Assembly (NCBI GenBank): GCA_965215475.1
Contig: OZ244061.1
Span: forward strand, 1,178,001 to 1,242,000
Direction of reading: 5' to 3'
Length of the DNA: 64,000 nt
Source: Bin80 sp965215475
GTDB taxonomy: Bacteria > Bacteroidota > Rhodothermia > Rhodothermales > Bin80
Of the stretch, positions 53,795-62,291 are shown one piece after another (the stretch's first letter is position 1; the number at the start of each line of letters is the position of its first letter). Below the pieces are notes generated by a model. That model saw only the letters and a program-made list of their open reading frames with translations. It did no database searches and was not told the origin of the DNA. Both the position numbers and the translations under genes were made by a program.

Positions 53795-55690
53795 CTAAAT
53801 ACTCCTTACTTCTTCTATTCTAAATCTCTTGAGGATCTGAACTGAGTTGACCTTCTCGACATCCGTGAAACCGCTATCCTTGAATACAACCCTACAGATT
53901 TCTGAACTGCATTCCTCTCTCCAATGCCCAATTGCTTCGGCTACCGCACTGCCAATGTTATCTCCCAAGCAAACGAATAGTGACCCAGATCCTACATTGA
54001 ACACGGTCTGACCTTCAATGACGCGCTCTTCTATGGGCAGAGCCAAGTCCAAACCATACTTGAGCAGTATTTCATATAGTACGTCTTCCTGTGACCGATC
54101 CACCTTAATGGGCTCAATAGAGTCATACAGAGATTGCTCCAAATTATCAAGAGATCCATCCCATGCCTTAATATTTGAACTGTCCAACTTAAATACTTTG
54201 AAACCGAGGTCCATCGCTTTTGCTTTGACAGGATCTTCTTGTTTGATCTGATTAACTACCCTACGAATCCGCTCCTTACCAATTTCAGCAATAGTCAAAT
54301 ATCCAGCCTCATATGCGTCATCTTTCCTATTCGTGGGTTCAGGAAGTTGAATTTGAATAAATCTTCTTGTACCACCATCCTCCGTATTCAATTTTAAAAC
54401 GGCGTGAGCAGTAGAAGATGAACCAGCAAAGAAATCGAGAACAATTTCATCATCAATATCAACAAATTTAATTAAATACTGAATTAATGATATGGGCTTG
54501 GGAAATGACATTATATTTTTCCCAAATAATCTCTCAATTTCTTTACGAGCGTCTTCGTTGGTTCCAACTTCACATTCCTTTTTGGAAATAATATCTGATG
54601 GTTTTTTGTACCGTTTACCCTGCCTAATATATCTAATTGCAAATTGCTCGCTCTTAATGATAAAAGTTGTCCCTCGTTCAATCTCTTTACTCAAATAATC
54701 TTGCGTCCATTTGAAAGGCCCCGCAAGATGAACATCTTCAGAGGAATGTCTATTAGCAATATCTATACTATTGAGAAGCCTGACCCTGCCGTATTCACCA
54801 ATCTCGTAATGTCCGTTGAACTTAAATTGGAGCGATTCTTTGGGGATTTTGATTGACGAAATTGGGTTTCCATCATTTAATAGAGGCATGTCGCCTCCAT
54901 TAGAACTACCGCCTTTATATTCATTACTGGAATAGATTCTTTCGTAACATAAAATAAACTCATATTTATGTCGCACCTTCTTTGATAAACTAGGGGGAGT
55001 AGATGTTTTATTCCACTTGAAAATAGTCACACAATTATTTTCGCCGAAAACTTCGTCCATCAAACTTTTGAGATTAGATATTTCACGATGATCAATACTG
55101 ACGAATATAATTCCATTCTTTTTCAAAAGGTTTCTTGCTAAAATCAACCTCGGGTACATCATACTCAACCAGTTGGAATGGTATCTTCCATCAGATTCAG
55201 AATTAGTAGACAACCTATTTCCCTCACCATCAATCTGTCCAGTCAACGCTTGATAATTCCTGAGATTGTCAGCGTAATTATCTCTGTACACAAAGTCTTT
55301 CCCCGTATTATAAGGAGGATCAATATAGATACATTTTACCCCCCCCCCATAATTTTTTTGGAGAAGCTTGAGCACTTCTAAATTGTCTCCCTCTATGTAG
55401 ATGTTTTTGGTCGTATCCCAGTCTAAACTCTCTTCTTTTACTGGCCTCAGCGTACCTGTTGAAGGCTTGTGGGCCTCCCTCCGAGCCTGTGATTTTCCTG
55501 CCCATGTAAAGCGGTAAAATTCTTCCCCATACTCAATCTCTTCCCCCAACAATTGTTGGAGAACTTTGAAATCAATCTTCCCCTCAACAACAATCTCGGG
55601 AAACAACGACCTCAGTTTTTTGATATTCTCCTGCACCAAATCCAAACTTCGACTCACTGCGTCCGCTGATGTGATTTTATCAATACTCAT
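53795..55690 (-). CDS. mod: Type III methyltransferase Mod, allele B (intact)
   Basis: The 631-residue protein is a complete beta-class N6-adenine methyltransferase. DPPYN stands at residues 124-128 and the SAM-binding DFFAGSSSTAHA near 430, the usual order for type III Mod. Between them about 240 residues (RNLLKKNGIIFVSIDHREIS to KFVDIDDEIV) form the target recognition region, unrelated to that of allele A. The codons just before DPPY contain 10 G (55,339-55,348), keeping the frame open. No res follows. Mod alone can methylate DNA and change gene expression. It may also pair with Res at 43,056, because the C-terminus is identical to that of Mod A. The start is 41 bases downstream of the ExbB-like gene stop. 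Confidence 0.93.
   Translation of the reverse strand: MSIDKITSADAVSRSLDLVQENIKKLRSLFPEIVVEGKIDFKVLQQLLGEEIEYGEEFYRFTWAGKSQARREAHKPSTGTLRPVKEESLDWDTTKNIYIEGDNLEVLKLLQKNYGGGVKCIYIDPPYNTGKDFVYRDNYADNLRNYQALTGQIDGEGNRLSTNSESDGRYHSNWLSMMYPRLILARNLLKKNGIIFVSIDHREISNLKSLMDEVFGENNCVTIFKWNKTSTPPSLSKKVRHKYEFILCYERIYSSNEYKGGSSNGGDMPLLNDGNPISSIKIPKESLQFKFNGHYEIGEYGRVRLLNSIDIANRHSSEDVHLAGPFKWTQDYLSKEIERGTTFIIKSEQFAIRYIRQGKRYKKPSDIISKKECEVGTNEDARKEIERLFGKNIMSFPKPISLIQYLIKFVDIDDEIVLDFFAGSSSTAHAVLKLNTEDGGTRRFIQIQLPEPTNRKDDAYEAGYLTIAEIGKERIRRVVNQIKQEDPVKAKAMDLGFKVFKLDSSNIKAWDGSLDNLEQSLYDSIEPIKVDRSQEDVLYEILLKYGLDLALPIEERVIEGQTVFNVGSGSLFVCLGDNIGSAVAEAIGHWREECSSEICRVVFKDSGFTDVEKVNSVQILKRFRIEEVRSI
55339..55348 (-). 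repeat. Phase-variation candidate: 10-G tract in mod B
   Basis: Ten G on the coding strand, reading TAT-GGG-GGG-GGG-GTA, leaving the gene in frame. Loss of one G would give the stop seen in allele A. Bases on both sides are the same in the two alleles. Confidence 0.92.
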
Positions 55691-55731
55691 GGAATCGGCT
55701 TCTTTATTCGCTCAAATCGATTGAACTAGGA

Positions 55732-56418
55732 TTAGCGCGCTTCCTGTTTAGAGAGAGTATATGCAAGTGCAATGGTCCATTTTTTTAATGTATTGTAGCG
55801 TTTGCGCAAATGCGCCTGCAAGAAAACATTCAGAGGCCAGAGAATCAGTCGGACGACCAAAGCCAACATCGTAGAGACCACCGCAATGCCCAAGCCAACC
55901 AAATCGGACGCACCATGACGACTACCACTCATGAAGAGCACAAAAATACCAAGCAGAGTTCCCAGCAGGCCAAGGCTGAGTGCAATATACACCGCGGCCG
56001 TGATATATCGCTCAGTTTCTTTGTACTTCTCATGATCGAGTTGGATAAACTGAAAGACATAGTCAATCATGGATTGAGCTGACCCCCCACGCCGATATTC
56101 TTCAAGAATCAGATTTCCCGCCATCACAAAGGGGTTCATCGTTTTACTCTTTTCAATGGAATTTGAAAATTCCTCTGCAGAAATATTCTCGATTTCCATC
56201 TTAAGTATAGGCTGACTACCACGCCATTGCATAAACTGACGCACATAGGCAGAAGTCAACATGAATAAACCAATCAGAAATAAGACCCCAAGAGGCCACT
56301 CAAAACCTTGAGCATACTGGATAATATCCCACGGAGAGGTGGGAAGCAATGATTCATTCGTGGTCTGCCCCGAACTCGGGGGCATGGCGGCTTGGATGAG
56401 AATAAGAAACCCTAACAT
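55732..56418 (-). CDS. MotA/TolQ/ExbB-like proton channel protein
   Basis: The protein has 228 residues from the ATG at 56,418; the longer frame upstream lies in the usher-like gene and is rejected. Helix one is in the region WPLGVLFLIGLFMLTSAYVR. The two paired helices typical of ExbB are TAAVYIALSLGLLGTLLGIF and GLGIAVVSTMLALVVRLILW. The cytoplasmic segment between them and helix one includes LILEEYRRGGSAQSMIDYVF. ExbB/TolQ pentamers with ExbD/TolR convert proton flow into motion. It is the last gene of the operon, with its putative ExbD-like partners upstream. Confidence 0.85.
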   Translation of the reverse strand: MLGFLILIQAAMPPSSGQTTNESLLPTSPWDIIQYAQGFEWPLGVLFLIGLFMLTSAYVRQFMQWRGSQPILKMEIENISAEEFSNSIEKSKTMNPFVMAGNLILEEYRRGGSAQSMIDYVFQFIQLDHEKYKETERYITAAVYIALSLGLLGTLLGIFVLFMSGSRHGASDLVGLGIAVVSTMLALVVRLILWPLNVFLQAHLRKRYNTLKKWTIALAYTLSKQEAR

Positions 56419-56431
56419 AGAAGAAAAATAG

Positions 56432-58894
56432 TCAACGAATTTGAAAAGATTGTGTCTGAACGGATTGTACTTCCAGAACTTGTTTATACGCACTGAGGTC
56501 CTCAATCCCAAGTAAATCCAGAAGCTCAACCCGATAGGTACCGGGAGGTAATAGCGCAGTGAACTGTCCCTGCTGAGAAACTGACACTCGAAGTACTTCA
56601 GATTCCCCCTGAAAGAAAATGACAACGGCAAGAGTCGGAGAACTCAGTGGGAGGTTCTCCAGTGAACCTTCAACGATCGTATTGCGATGGATCGGAATAT
56701 CAATGTACTTGGTTTCCCCTGGATCCGACAGAAAACTGAATGCCGTTCCCGCTGGAAGGTACAGTTCTGGCCCTGGAATGGATCTTGGATCTATCACGAC
56801 CTGATACTGAGTGCTGGGAGACAGGAAATCTGCCCGGAATGTACCCGATTCGCCAGGTTCAGTCCGAGCTCTCACCACATTGAGATTTAAACCATCTAAA
56901 TGCATCTCCCCAGGATCTCGCATCCCATCACGATTGATATCTATATAGGGGCGCAACAGCGCGCTACTCCAGACCTGAGAATGTCGAGAAAAAATTAATC
57001 CGCGGCTGAGAGTCATTGAACCGTAGAGGCTTTGCTGATTATATGGGTTCTCAGCCTCCAGTACGGTATGACTTGACAAACTTACCCACGGGGCATTCAT
57101 GCGAATAGAGACCGAAGTGTTCATGTCCTGAGTCGAGAGGTCATATCCGATGCGGGCACCGAACGAGAAGGCACGATAAGAAGCATAGATCGTCATCCCT
57201 GCAAAATCCACTGATTCATATCGCCCCCCCTGAGCCTGAAAGCCGATTCGGCCACGAAGTGATTTAGGGCGGATGTAGTGCGTGAGCGATGTACGCCACT
57301 CCACGCGACGATCCATGGGAGCCTCAGGACGGAATCGGGTCATCATAGGAGCGGCAGCGAAGATCCAACTAATGCGACGGGATAACTGGACAGTTCCTGA
57401 TCCGTCTAATCGCGTTGAGATACTACCTCCAAAAGATTCGTAGTGTGTGCCATTGAAAAACAAGCTTAATCCCGTAAAATTCCATCCCGCACGACCTACA
57501 AAGCGCTGCCGATAATAAGTCAATCCTGGTTCCATTGCAATAGCCGCTTCTGTCTGGAGTTGAAAACGATCTCTGAACCACTGCAATGTAGCTCGGGTAG
57601 CGAAATCTGGGTAAACCGTTTCGGCACTGAACATGGCAGATCTGGCAATATTGCCCACGAAACCTATAGTTCCCACATCCATGAGGCCCACTCGTGTATA
57701 GCTGCCAAGGGTCGTTAAATTCCGAGATAGACCATAACTGACACGAAGACGCCCATAAATATCCGTATGATTATATTGGTTACGCCCTGCCTGTAGATCC
57801 CAATACAGAGTTCTGGCTGGCAGTAGATCTTCGGTAATCAAGAGACGACGGGTTTGACGAGTTGGAGGGCCTCCGCTGGCAGGAACGATTTCTAGTTCCA
57901 CACGCGAGGTGCCGTAATAGGCGGGAACAGAAAGTTGATAGCGCCCCTGACTATCAGCCTGAACACGATTGGCTACAACTCCACCTACAAGCGCAGAAAC
58001 CAACGCGTTCGGCTCTGCAACGCCGACCAGATTATATTCCCGCTGCCGATGACGCGTAGAAAGTGGTCGGTTCGTCATTTGAATTCCCTCATAGTTCTGG
58101 CGCACGGGCCATTGGCTAACACTGGAACGCCCCACACTAATTTGTGTTAGGTAGGATGATCGCGGAAAATCAAGCAGATAACTGAATTGCCTTAAGGTAG
58201 TATTTCCAGAATAAGTCGCGCTACCATCTGCACGGACCTGCCCCCAAAGCGCACTGGCACGCATGCTCAAGAATCCGTTGTAGTCCGTGTCACGTGCCGG
58301 GTACTGTGTACGATTGACACGGTAACCAAGTTGAGTGCCACCAATAAAACGCCGGTTTCGTCCATACAGCATGGGACCGATTGCAAGCGTCTGCGAGAGA
58401 ACCTGAGAACGAAATGTATCCACAAATAACTCTTGGGAGGGCCTGAGAGTTAATGTGGTGATGTCATATGAAAGAGTCCCCTCAGGAAAGACCCGCTCAA
58501 GATTGGGTGGAGTCAAAAGGTAGCGATCTCCACTATGAAAATACCCATCAGTGATGAGTGTATCCCTCTTCTGCATTCCAGATTCAGACTGGCGTAGGAT
58601 TATGCCACGGCTAAAATCTACTTCGTAAGTCAATTGACTGTTTGTAGCCTTAACTACCGTTTGAATCGTGTCCACTGTCATCCCAAGTTTCAGAAACATG
58701 GCGACCAAGTCAATGAAATAAGCCTCCCCTTCTGGATCCCAGAACGCCGCAACGGGGCGGACAGGCTGCACTATAGAAGATACTGGGCTGAGCAACCAGG
58801 GAGATTCTTGCATTATGCGAATCGGGTCTTGCGCCTGAGCAGTAAGGGGCAATAACAAAACCACAATACCCCAGACAACTTTCTGCATACTCAT
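56432..58894 (-). CDS. Usher-like outer-membrane beta-barrel protein
   Basis: The protein has 820 residues from the ATG at 58,894, with a cleavable signal (MQKVVWGIVVLLLPLTAQAQ). After an N-terminal periplasmic part, residues 180-640 show alternating beta-strand patterns rich in Tyr, Arg and Ser. A plug-like domain is seen near residue 300 (VSALVGGVVANRVQADSQGR then YQLSVPAYYGTSRVELEIVP). The C-terminus has two Ig-like or carboxypeptidase-regulatory-like domains (AVVIFFQGESEVLRVSVSQQ, FTALLPPGTYRVELLDLLG) and a calcium-binding-like DINRDGMRDPGE. The arrangement resembles pilus ushers of the alternative (CS1) type. Similarity is structural and low in sequence. It sits in an operon with a chaperone-like gene and ExbB/ExbD-like genes. 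Confidence 0.7.
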   Translation of the reverse strand: MSMQKVVWGIVVLLLPLTAQAQDPIRIMQESPWLLSPVSSIVQPVRPVAAFWDPEGEAYFIDLVAMFLKLGMTVDTIQTVVKATNSQLTYEVDFSRGIILRQSESGMQKRDTLITDGYFHSGDRYLLTPPNLERVFPEGTLSYDITTLTLRPSQELFVDTFRSQVLSQTLAIGPMLYGRNRRFIGGTQLGYRVNRTQYPARDTDYNGFLSMRASALWGQVRADGSATYSGNTTLRQFSYLLDFPRSSYLTQISVGRSSVSQWPVRQNYEGIQMTNRPLSTRHRQREYNLVGVAEPNALVSALVGGVVANRVQADSQGRYQLSVPAYYGTSRVELEIVPASGGPPTRQTRRLLITEDLLPARTLYWDLQAGRNQYNHTDIYGRLRVSYGLSRNLTTLGSYTRVGLMDVGTIGFVGNIARSAMFSAETVYPDFATRATLQWFRDRFQLQTEAAIAMEPGLTYYRQRFVGRAGWNFTGLSLFFNGTHYESFGGSISTRLDGSGTVQLSRRISWIFAAAPMMTRFRPEAPMDRRVEWRTSLTHYIRPKSLRGRIGFQAQGGRYESVDFAGMTIYASYRAFSFGARIGYDLSTQDMNTSVSIRMNAPWVSLSSHTVLEAENPYNQQSLYGSMTLSRGLIFSRHSQVWSSALLRPYIDINRDGMRDPGEMHLDGLNLNVVRARTEPGESGTFRADFLSPSTQYQVVIDPRSIPGPELYLPAGTAFSFLSDPGETKYIDIPIHRNTIVEGSLENLPLSSPTLAVVIFFQGESEVLRVSVSQQGQFTALLPPGTYRVELLDLLGIEDLSAYKQVLEVQSVQTQSFQIR

Positions 58895-58909
58895 GCAATC
58901 CACCCAGAA

Positions 58910-60490
58910 TTAGTTCGGAACCCGATCACGAATATCTCGAAAACGGGCCAGGAAAGAAGCTGCCCTTTCATTGTTGCCAATCCGCCGATACAAATTTCCC
59001 ATCTCGCGCAAGTAGGTCAACTGGTCATCCCGCACAAATTCATCAAATACTTCTTCAATCTTTGGCTCCATACCCAGTGCTTGTTCTGGGTTGTAGCGGG
59101 CCAGTTTTAACGCCTCAATATAAGCCCTCCCCGTATAGCTGCTTCCAGTCTCTACCACCTGCATCAGATAGGTAAATGCACGACCAGACTGCCCCTCTTG
59201 GAGATGAGATAATGCACGCTCAAATAACGTTCCCGCATAAGCTATACGGACATCTTCTATGAATTCTGCATATGGCATTGTTGCCAAAACCAGAGTGTCC
59301 GACCCATCTGAACGGATCACTTGTGCCGAATCAGGGGGGAGATCTCGAATAGTGTACCAGAGCACTTTAAGGGTATCGAGTGCCGGGGCTTCAAGTCCAT
59401 TGCTGTGAGAAAGGACAGCATGGTTATAGTTGGCTTCCCAGCGGGCAGCTGGACGTGAGAGTGCCGAAATGAGGGTTCCCAGTTCCGTAATGACCTCCAG
59501 TGGGGAATCCGTAGCGGCTTGGCGTAAGCTGTCAAAGACCAGCCGATGATCCAGATTGGAGAAATCCCATTGAGCCCAAATAAGTTCCTGATTCGCAAAG
59601 TTCTTCTGTTCTGTATTCATGGCGTACTGACGTGCTTGCATTAATGCGCGATAGACCCCTTCACCATTCCTGTTGCTAACAAATGAACGATAAGAACGCA
59701 CACTGTAGTTGAATACCCGTGCGCTATCTACTGTGGCATCATCAAACGAGAGCCTAGCATCATCAAGAACCGTCTCAGCAGCCCGAAGCCACAAAACAGC
59801 ACTATGGGAAAAACGCTCCAGTTGATCCAGTGCGTTAGCAATCTCTGCCCATAGTCCATGCTCGTCGGCGCGTAGCAATACTAACTCTTGTAGAATGGTT
59901 AGCATCTCCTCCCATGCCGCCTGCTCTCTGAAAAAATTGGCTCTTATTGCATATACTTGGGCTAATTGGTACCGCGATTCTTCGTGTCGCGGGTTGAGCA
60001 TAACTGCTTCTTCGAGCCTTGTCTGTGCATTGAACAAAAGATTTTGCGCCTGCATACTGTCTTGGATCGCTTGGGCTCGTGTAGCTGCCGTGAGAACCTC
60101 TTGAGCTTCCTGAAACGCATCCACAAAGGCACTGGTATCAATGGTTTCACCTGCTTCTTCAGAAAAATTGCTCAGAATTGAAGGCCCCACTACCTCTGCC
60201 AAGAGGCTCTCCGCATGGATTATCAACCGTTGTCCCTCCAGATACTGTGTTGTAGCCTCAACTTCGGCCTCAGCGTGCACAAATGTGCTATCAAATTCAT
60301 CCAGTACCTCGCTAATCACGAGCGAATCTACACCAGGTAAGGGGCCGGTCACAAATGCAAGAGCCTCCGGCTCAAGATTGATCTCTGGTACTATTACCAC
60401 CGGTGCGGTCCTTGAACATCCAAACAACACCATGGCGATCAGAATTGATGTCCATGGTCGGAACCTATCTCTACCTATCGTCTTGGTCAT
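58910..60490 (-). CDS. TPR-type lipoprotein
   Basis: The 526-residue protein starts MTKTIGRDRFRPWTSILIAM and has the lipobox VLFGC at Cys25, so it is a lipoprotein on the periplasmic side. The remainder is helical with TPR-like units, such as LNPRHEESRYQLAQVYAIRA, HLQEGQSGRAFTYLMQVVET and MGNLYRRIGNNERAASFLAR. It probably acts as a scaffold in the envelope complex encoded by the operon. It lies between the usher-like gene (15 bases) and the first ExbD-like gene (three bases). No enzymatic motif is seen. Confidence 0.78.
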   Translation of the reverse strand: MTKTIGRDRFRPWTSILIAMVLFGCSRTAPVVIVPEINLEPEALAFVTGPLPGVDSLVISEVLDEFDSTFVHAEAEVEATTQYLEGQRLIIHAESLLAEVVGPSILSNFSEEAGETIDTSAFVDAFQEAQEVLTAATRAQAIQDSMQAQNLLFNAQTRLEEAVMLNPRHEESRYQLAQVYAIRANFFREQAAWEEMLTILQELVLLRADEHGLWAEIANALDQLERFSHSAVLWLRAAETVLDDARLSFDDATVDSARVFNYSVRSYRSFVSNRNGEGVYRALMQARQYAMNTEQKNFANQELIWAQWDFSNLDHRLVFDSLRQAATDSPLEVITELGTLISALSRPAARWEANYNHAVLSHSNGLEAPALDTLKVLWYTIRDLPPDSAQVIRSDGSDTLVLATMPYAEFIEDVRIAYAGTLFERALSHLQEGQSGRAFTYLMQVVETGSSYTGRAYIEALKLARYNPEQALGMEPKIEEVFDEFVRDDQLTYLREMGNLYRRIGNNERAASFLARFRDIRDRVPN

Positions 60491-60493
60491 GAA

Positions 60494-60853
60494 TTATTCT
60501 GCTTTTACCAAAAAGGTTGCATTCCTGCCTGCATCCTGAATTACACGGTTGACGTCTAAAAGATAGACGGCCGGGGCAAACTGATCGGCATGTACCTCAA
60601 CGGTCTGATTCGGCTGAATGGCCTCAACCATTCCATATAGATCCCCTGGAATCAATCTCTGCTGTTCATTCGACGAATCCAGATAGTACAACTCTCCTGT
60701 TTCAGTGATGGAAATCTGTAATGGTCGAAGAAATAATTCCCCATCAGGGATCTCCTGACTCAGCGGTAAGTCTACATCAAATTCCGGCAACACGGCTACT
60801 GCAACCAAGGCAGCCAGAATAATCAATACAATATCTACCATGGATTCATCCAT
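60494..60853 (-). CDS. ExbD/TolR-like protein 1
   Basis: The 119-residue protein has one N-terminal membrane helix with an early Asp (MVDIVLIILAALVAVAVLP), corresponding to the proton-carrying Asp of ExbD. The sequence EFDVDLPLSQ follows, as in ExbD, then a periplasmic domain of about 80 residues ending NRVIQDAGRNATFLVKAE. It is slightly shorter than typical ExbD (about 140). Its start overlaps the upstream gene by eight bases. Partner: the ExbB-like protein at 55,732. Confidence 0.8.
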   Translation of the reverse strand: MDESMVDIVLIILAALVAVAVLPEFDVDLPLSQEIPDGELFLRPLQISITETGELYYLDSSNEQQRLIPGDLYGMVEAIQPNQTVEVHADQFAPAVYLLDVNRVIQDAGRNATFLVKAE

Positions 60854-61892
60854 CCTGACTTGATTCGATTTGTGGTTTCCACCAGTTCAGAAAGATTTGG
60901 TATTCACGAATTGCTTGCGGGCTTTGTGCCGAGAGTTCCTCGGTTTCCAGAAGCACGACTTCTGTCCCGGTTACACGCTCCACAATTCCCTCTTCAAAGT
61001 AATTGATCCTGAACTGTAACGCCGGGTCTACGAAGTAATAAATCTCGTCTTCATCAATCCATGCAATATGGAGAGTTCGAGTAACAGGGGAATACATCAT
61101 CTGCAGATGATAGGTTCTGGCCCCGATGAGAATCAGCTCATTGACGGTCAGATCCCTGGGGTTTTGCTGAAACAGCGTTCGAACAGGACGATCCAGATCA
61201 TTCAGGCGTTCCTGCATCCAACGGACAACTGCATTCTTTCGAGCAATTTCTTCCGACGTCAGTGAAACACTCTCGTCCCATTCGCCAATAATGGCTTCTA
61301 CGAGCCTCTCCGGGCGACCAGAGCGGCCAGTCAAGTCTGTTTCTGATACGACACCTGCACTTAACCTGGAATTAGATGAGCCAACAGAACCAGAGACGAT
61401 GTTTGGCCTCAGGGTCCAAGTCTGCTCACCTCTTTTCTGAGAAACCAGATCTGTTTCTGAGTCATCAAAGCGACGATTTCCAAACAGATCTAAACTCCCC
61501 TCCGCCCCAAAATCTATGCCCACATCGGAGCGAAGTGCTAACGATTCGGTTTCCCCTCGATCTAGTAGCGTTGCATCTTCCTCTATCACTTCAAGCGATG
61601 TCAACTCCGTGAAAGCAGACATAAGATCGTCAAAGTTCTCTGAACTAGTTTTTTCTGGCTCCGAAAAATCTTCCTCTGCGGGCAACTCTGCCTCCTCTTC
61701 TTCCAACTCCACCGCCTCTGCCATCGCAATGGCCTCCAGCATAATTAGATCCAGCGAACGGTCCACCCGGTCGCGCTGAGGCATGGGAATCACATTGCTC
61801 GCCAGGACAAAAAAACCTACGAGAATAATAAACACTCCAATGGCGATTGGTCGCCCTTGGTTGTCAGTTTCTTCGGAGAAGAAATTTGTCAC
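60846..61892 (-). CDS. Single-pass envelope protein with TonB-like layout
   Basis: The 348-residue protein starts at GTG 61,892. It has a short cytoplasmic part, one helix (IAIGVFIILVGFFVLASNVI), then a strongly acidic Glu-rich region (LEEEEAELPAEEDFSEPEKT), a Ser/Gly/Asp-rich middle and a C-terminal folded domain of about 150 residues (RKNAVVRWMQERLNDLDRPV onward). The domain order is that of TonB or TolA: anchor, extended linker and C-terminal domain. The linker is acidic rather than Pro/Lys-rich, and no TonB sequence signature is seen. It lies between two ExbD-like genes, which supports a role as force-transmitting arm. Function is inferred from layout and context. Confidence 0.6.
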   Translation of the reverse strand: MTNFFSEETDNQGRPIAIGVFIILVGFFVLASNVIPMPQRDRVDRSLDLIMLEAIAMAEAVELEEEEAELPAEEDFSEPEKTSSENFDDLMSAFTELTSLEVIEEDATLLDRGETESLALRSDVGIDFGAEGSLDLFGNRRFDDSETDLVSQKRGEQTWTLRPNIVSGSVGSSNSRLSAGVVSETDLTGRSGRPERLVEAIIGEWDESVSLTSEEIARKNAVVRWMQERLNDLDRPVRTLFQQNPRDLTVNELILIGARTYHLQMMYSPVTRTLHIAWIDEDEIYYFVDPALQFRINYFEEGIVERVTGTEVVLLETEELSAQSPQAIREYQIFLNWWKPQIESSQDG

Positions 61893-61898
61893 GGATAC

Positions 61899-62285
61899 TC
61901 AGTTGTTTACCGTACAGGTCCAATTATTAAATTCACAAACATCCAGAAGCTCCACCAACTGCTGCACCGTAGCTCGCCCTGCAGGAACGAGGACAAACAC
62001 AGCACCGACACGAGATTGGACAATTTGCTGCATACATGCTTGCAGAGATTGTGCCGTATTCAGGTCACAGAATGTCTGTACACCATCCTCGATCCAAAAC
62101 CGTCCCTGCCCAGAAAAATGTACATTGTGGACAAGTAACTCTGTTGGGGGCGTGAGTGGTTGCTCTGCATCACCAGGCAACGCTACATTATTCCTGGGTG
62201 CTGTTTCTGTTAAGAGCAAAAAACCTACTAGAAGCACAAACCCAAGATCAATGAAAACCATCAAATCCGTTCGGTCCTTTTCCAT
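61899..62285 (-). CDS. ExbD/TolR-like protein 2
   Basis: The 128-residue protein starts MEKDRTDLMVFIDLGFVLLV: an Asp at the start of the membrane helix, as in ExbD, followed by VALPGDAEQ. The periplasmic domain contains IEDGVQTFCDLNTAQSLQAC and ends WTCTVNN, with four cysteines, unusual for ExbD and possibly forming disulfides. It is the second ExbD-like gene of the operon. The two ExbD-like proteins could form a heterodimer in the channel. Confidence 0.75.
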   Translation of the reverse strand: MEKDRTDLMVFIDLGFVLLVGFLLLTETAPRNNVALPGDAEQPLTPPTELLVHNVHFSGQGRFWIEDGVQTFCDLNTAQSLQACMQQIVQSRVGAVFVLVPAGRATVQQLVELLDVCEFNNWTCTVNN

Positions 62286-62291
62286 CTATAC

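Noticed and set aside
37500..55700. CRISPR array or tRNA-bounded integrative element
   Set aside because: No regularly spaced repeats, no cas-like genes, no tRNA gene and no integrase were seen; the region looks like accumulated insertions rather than one island.
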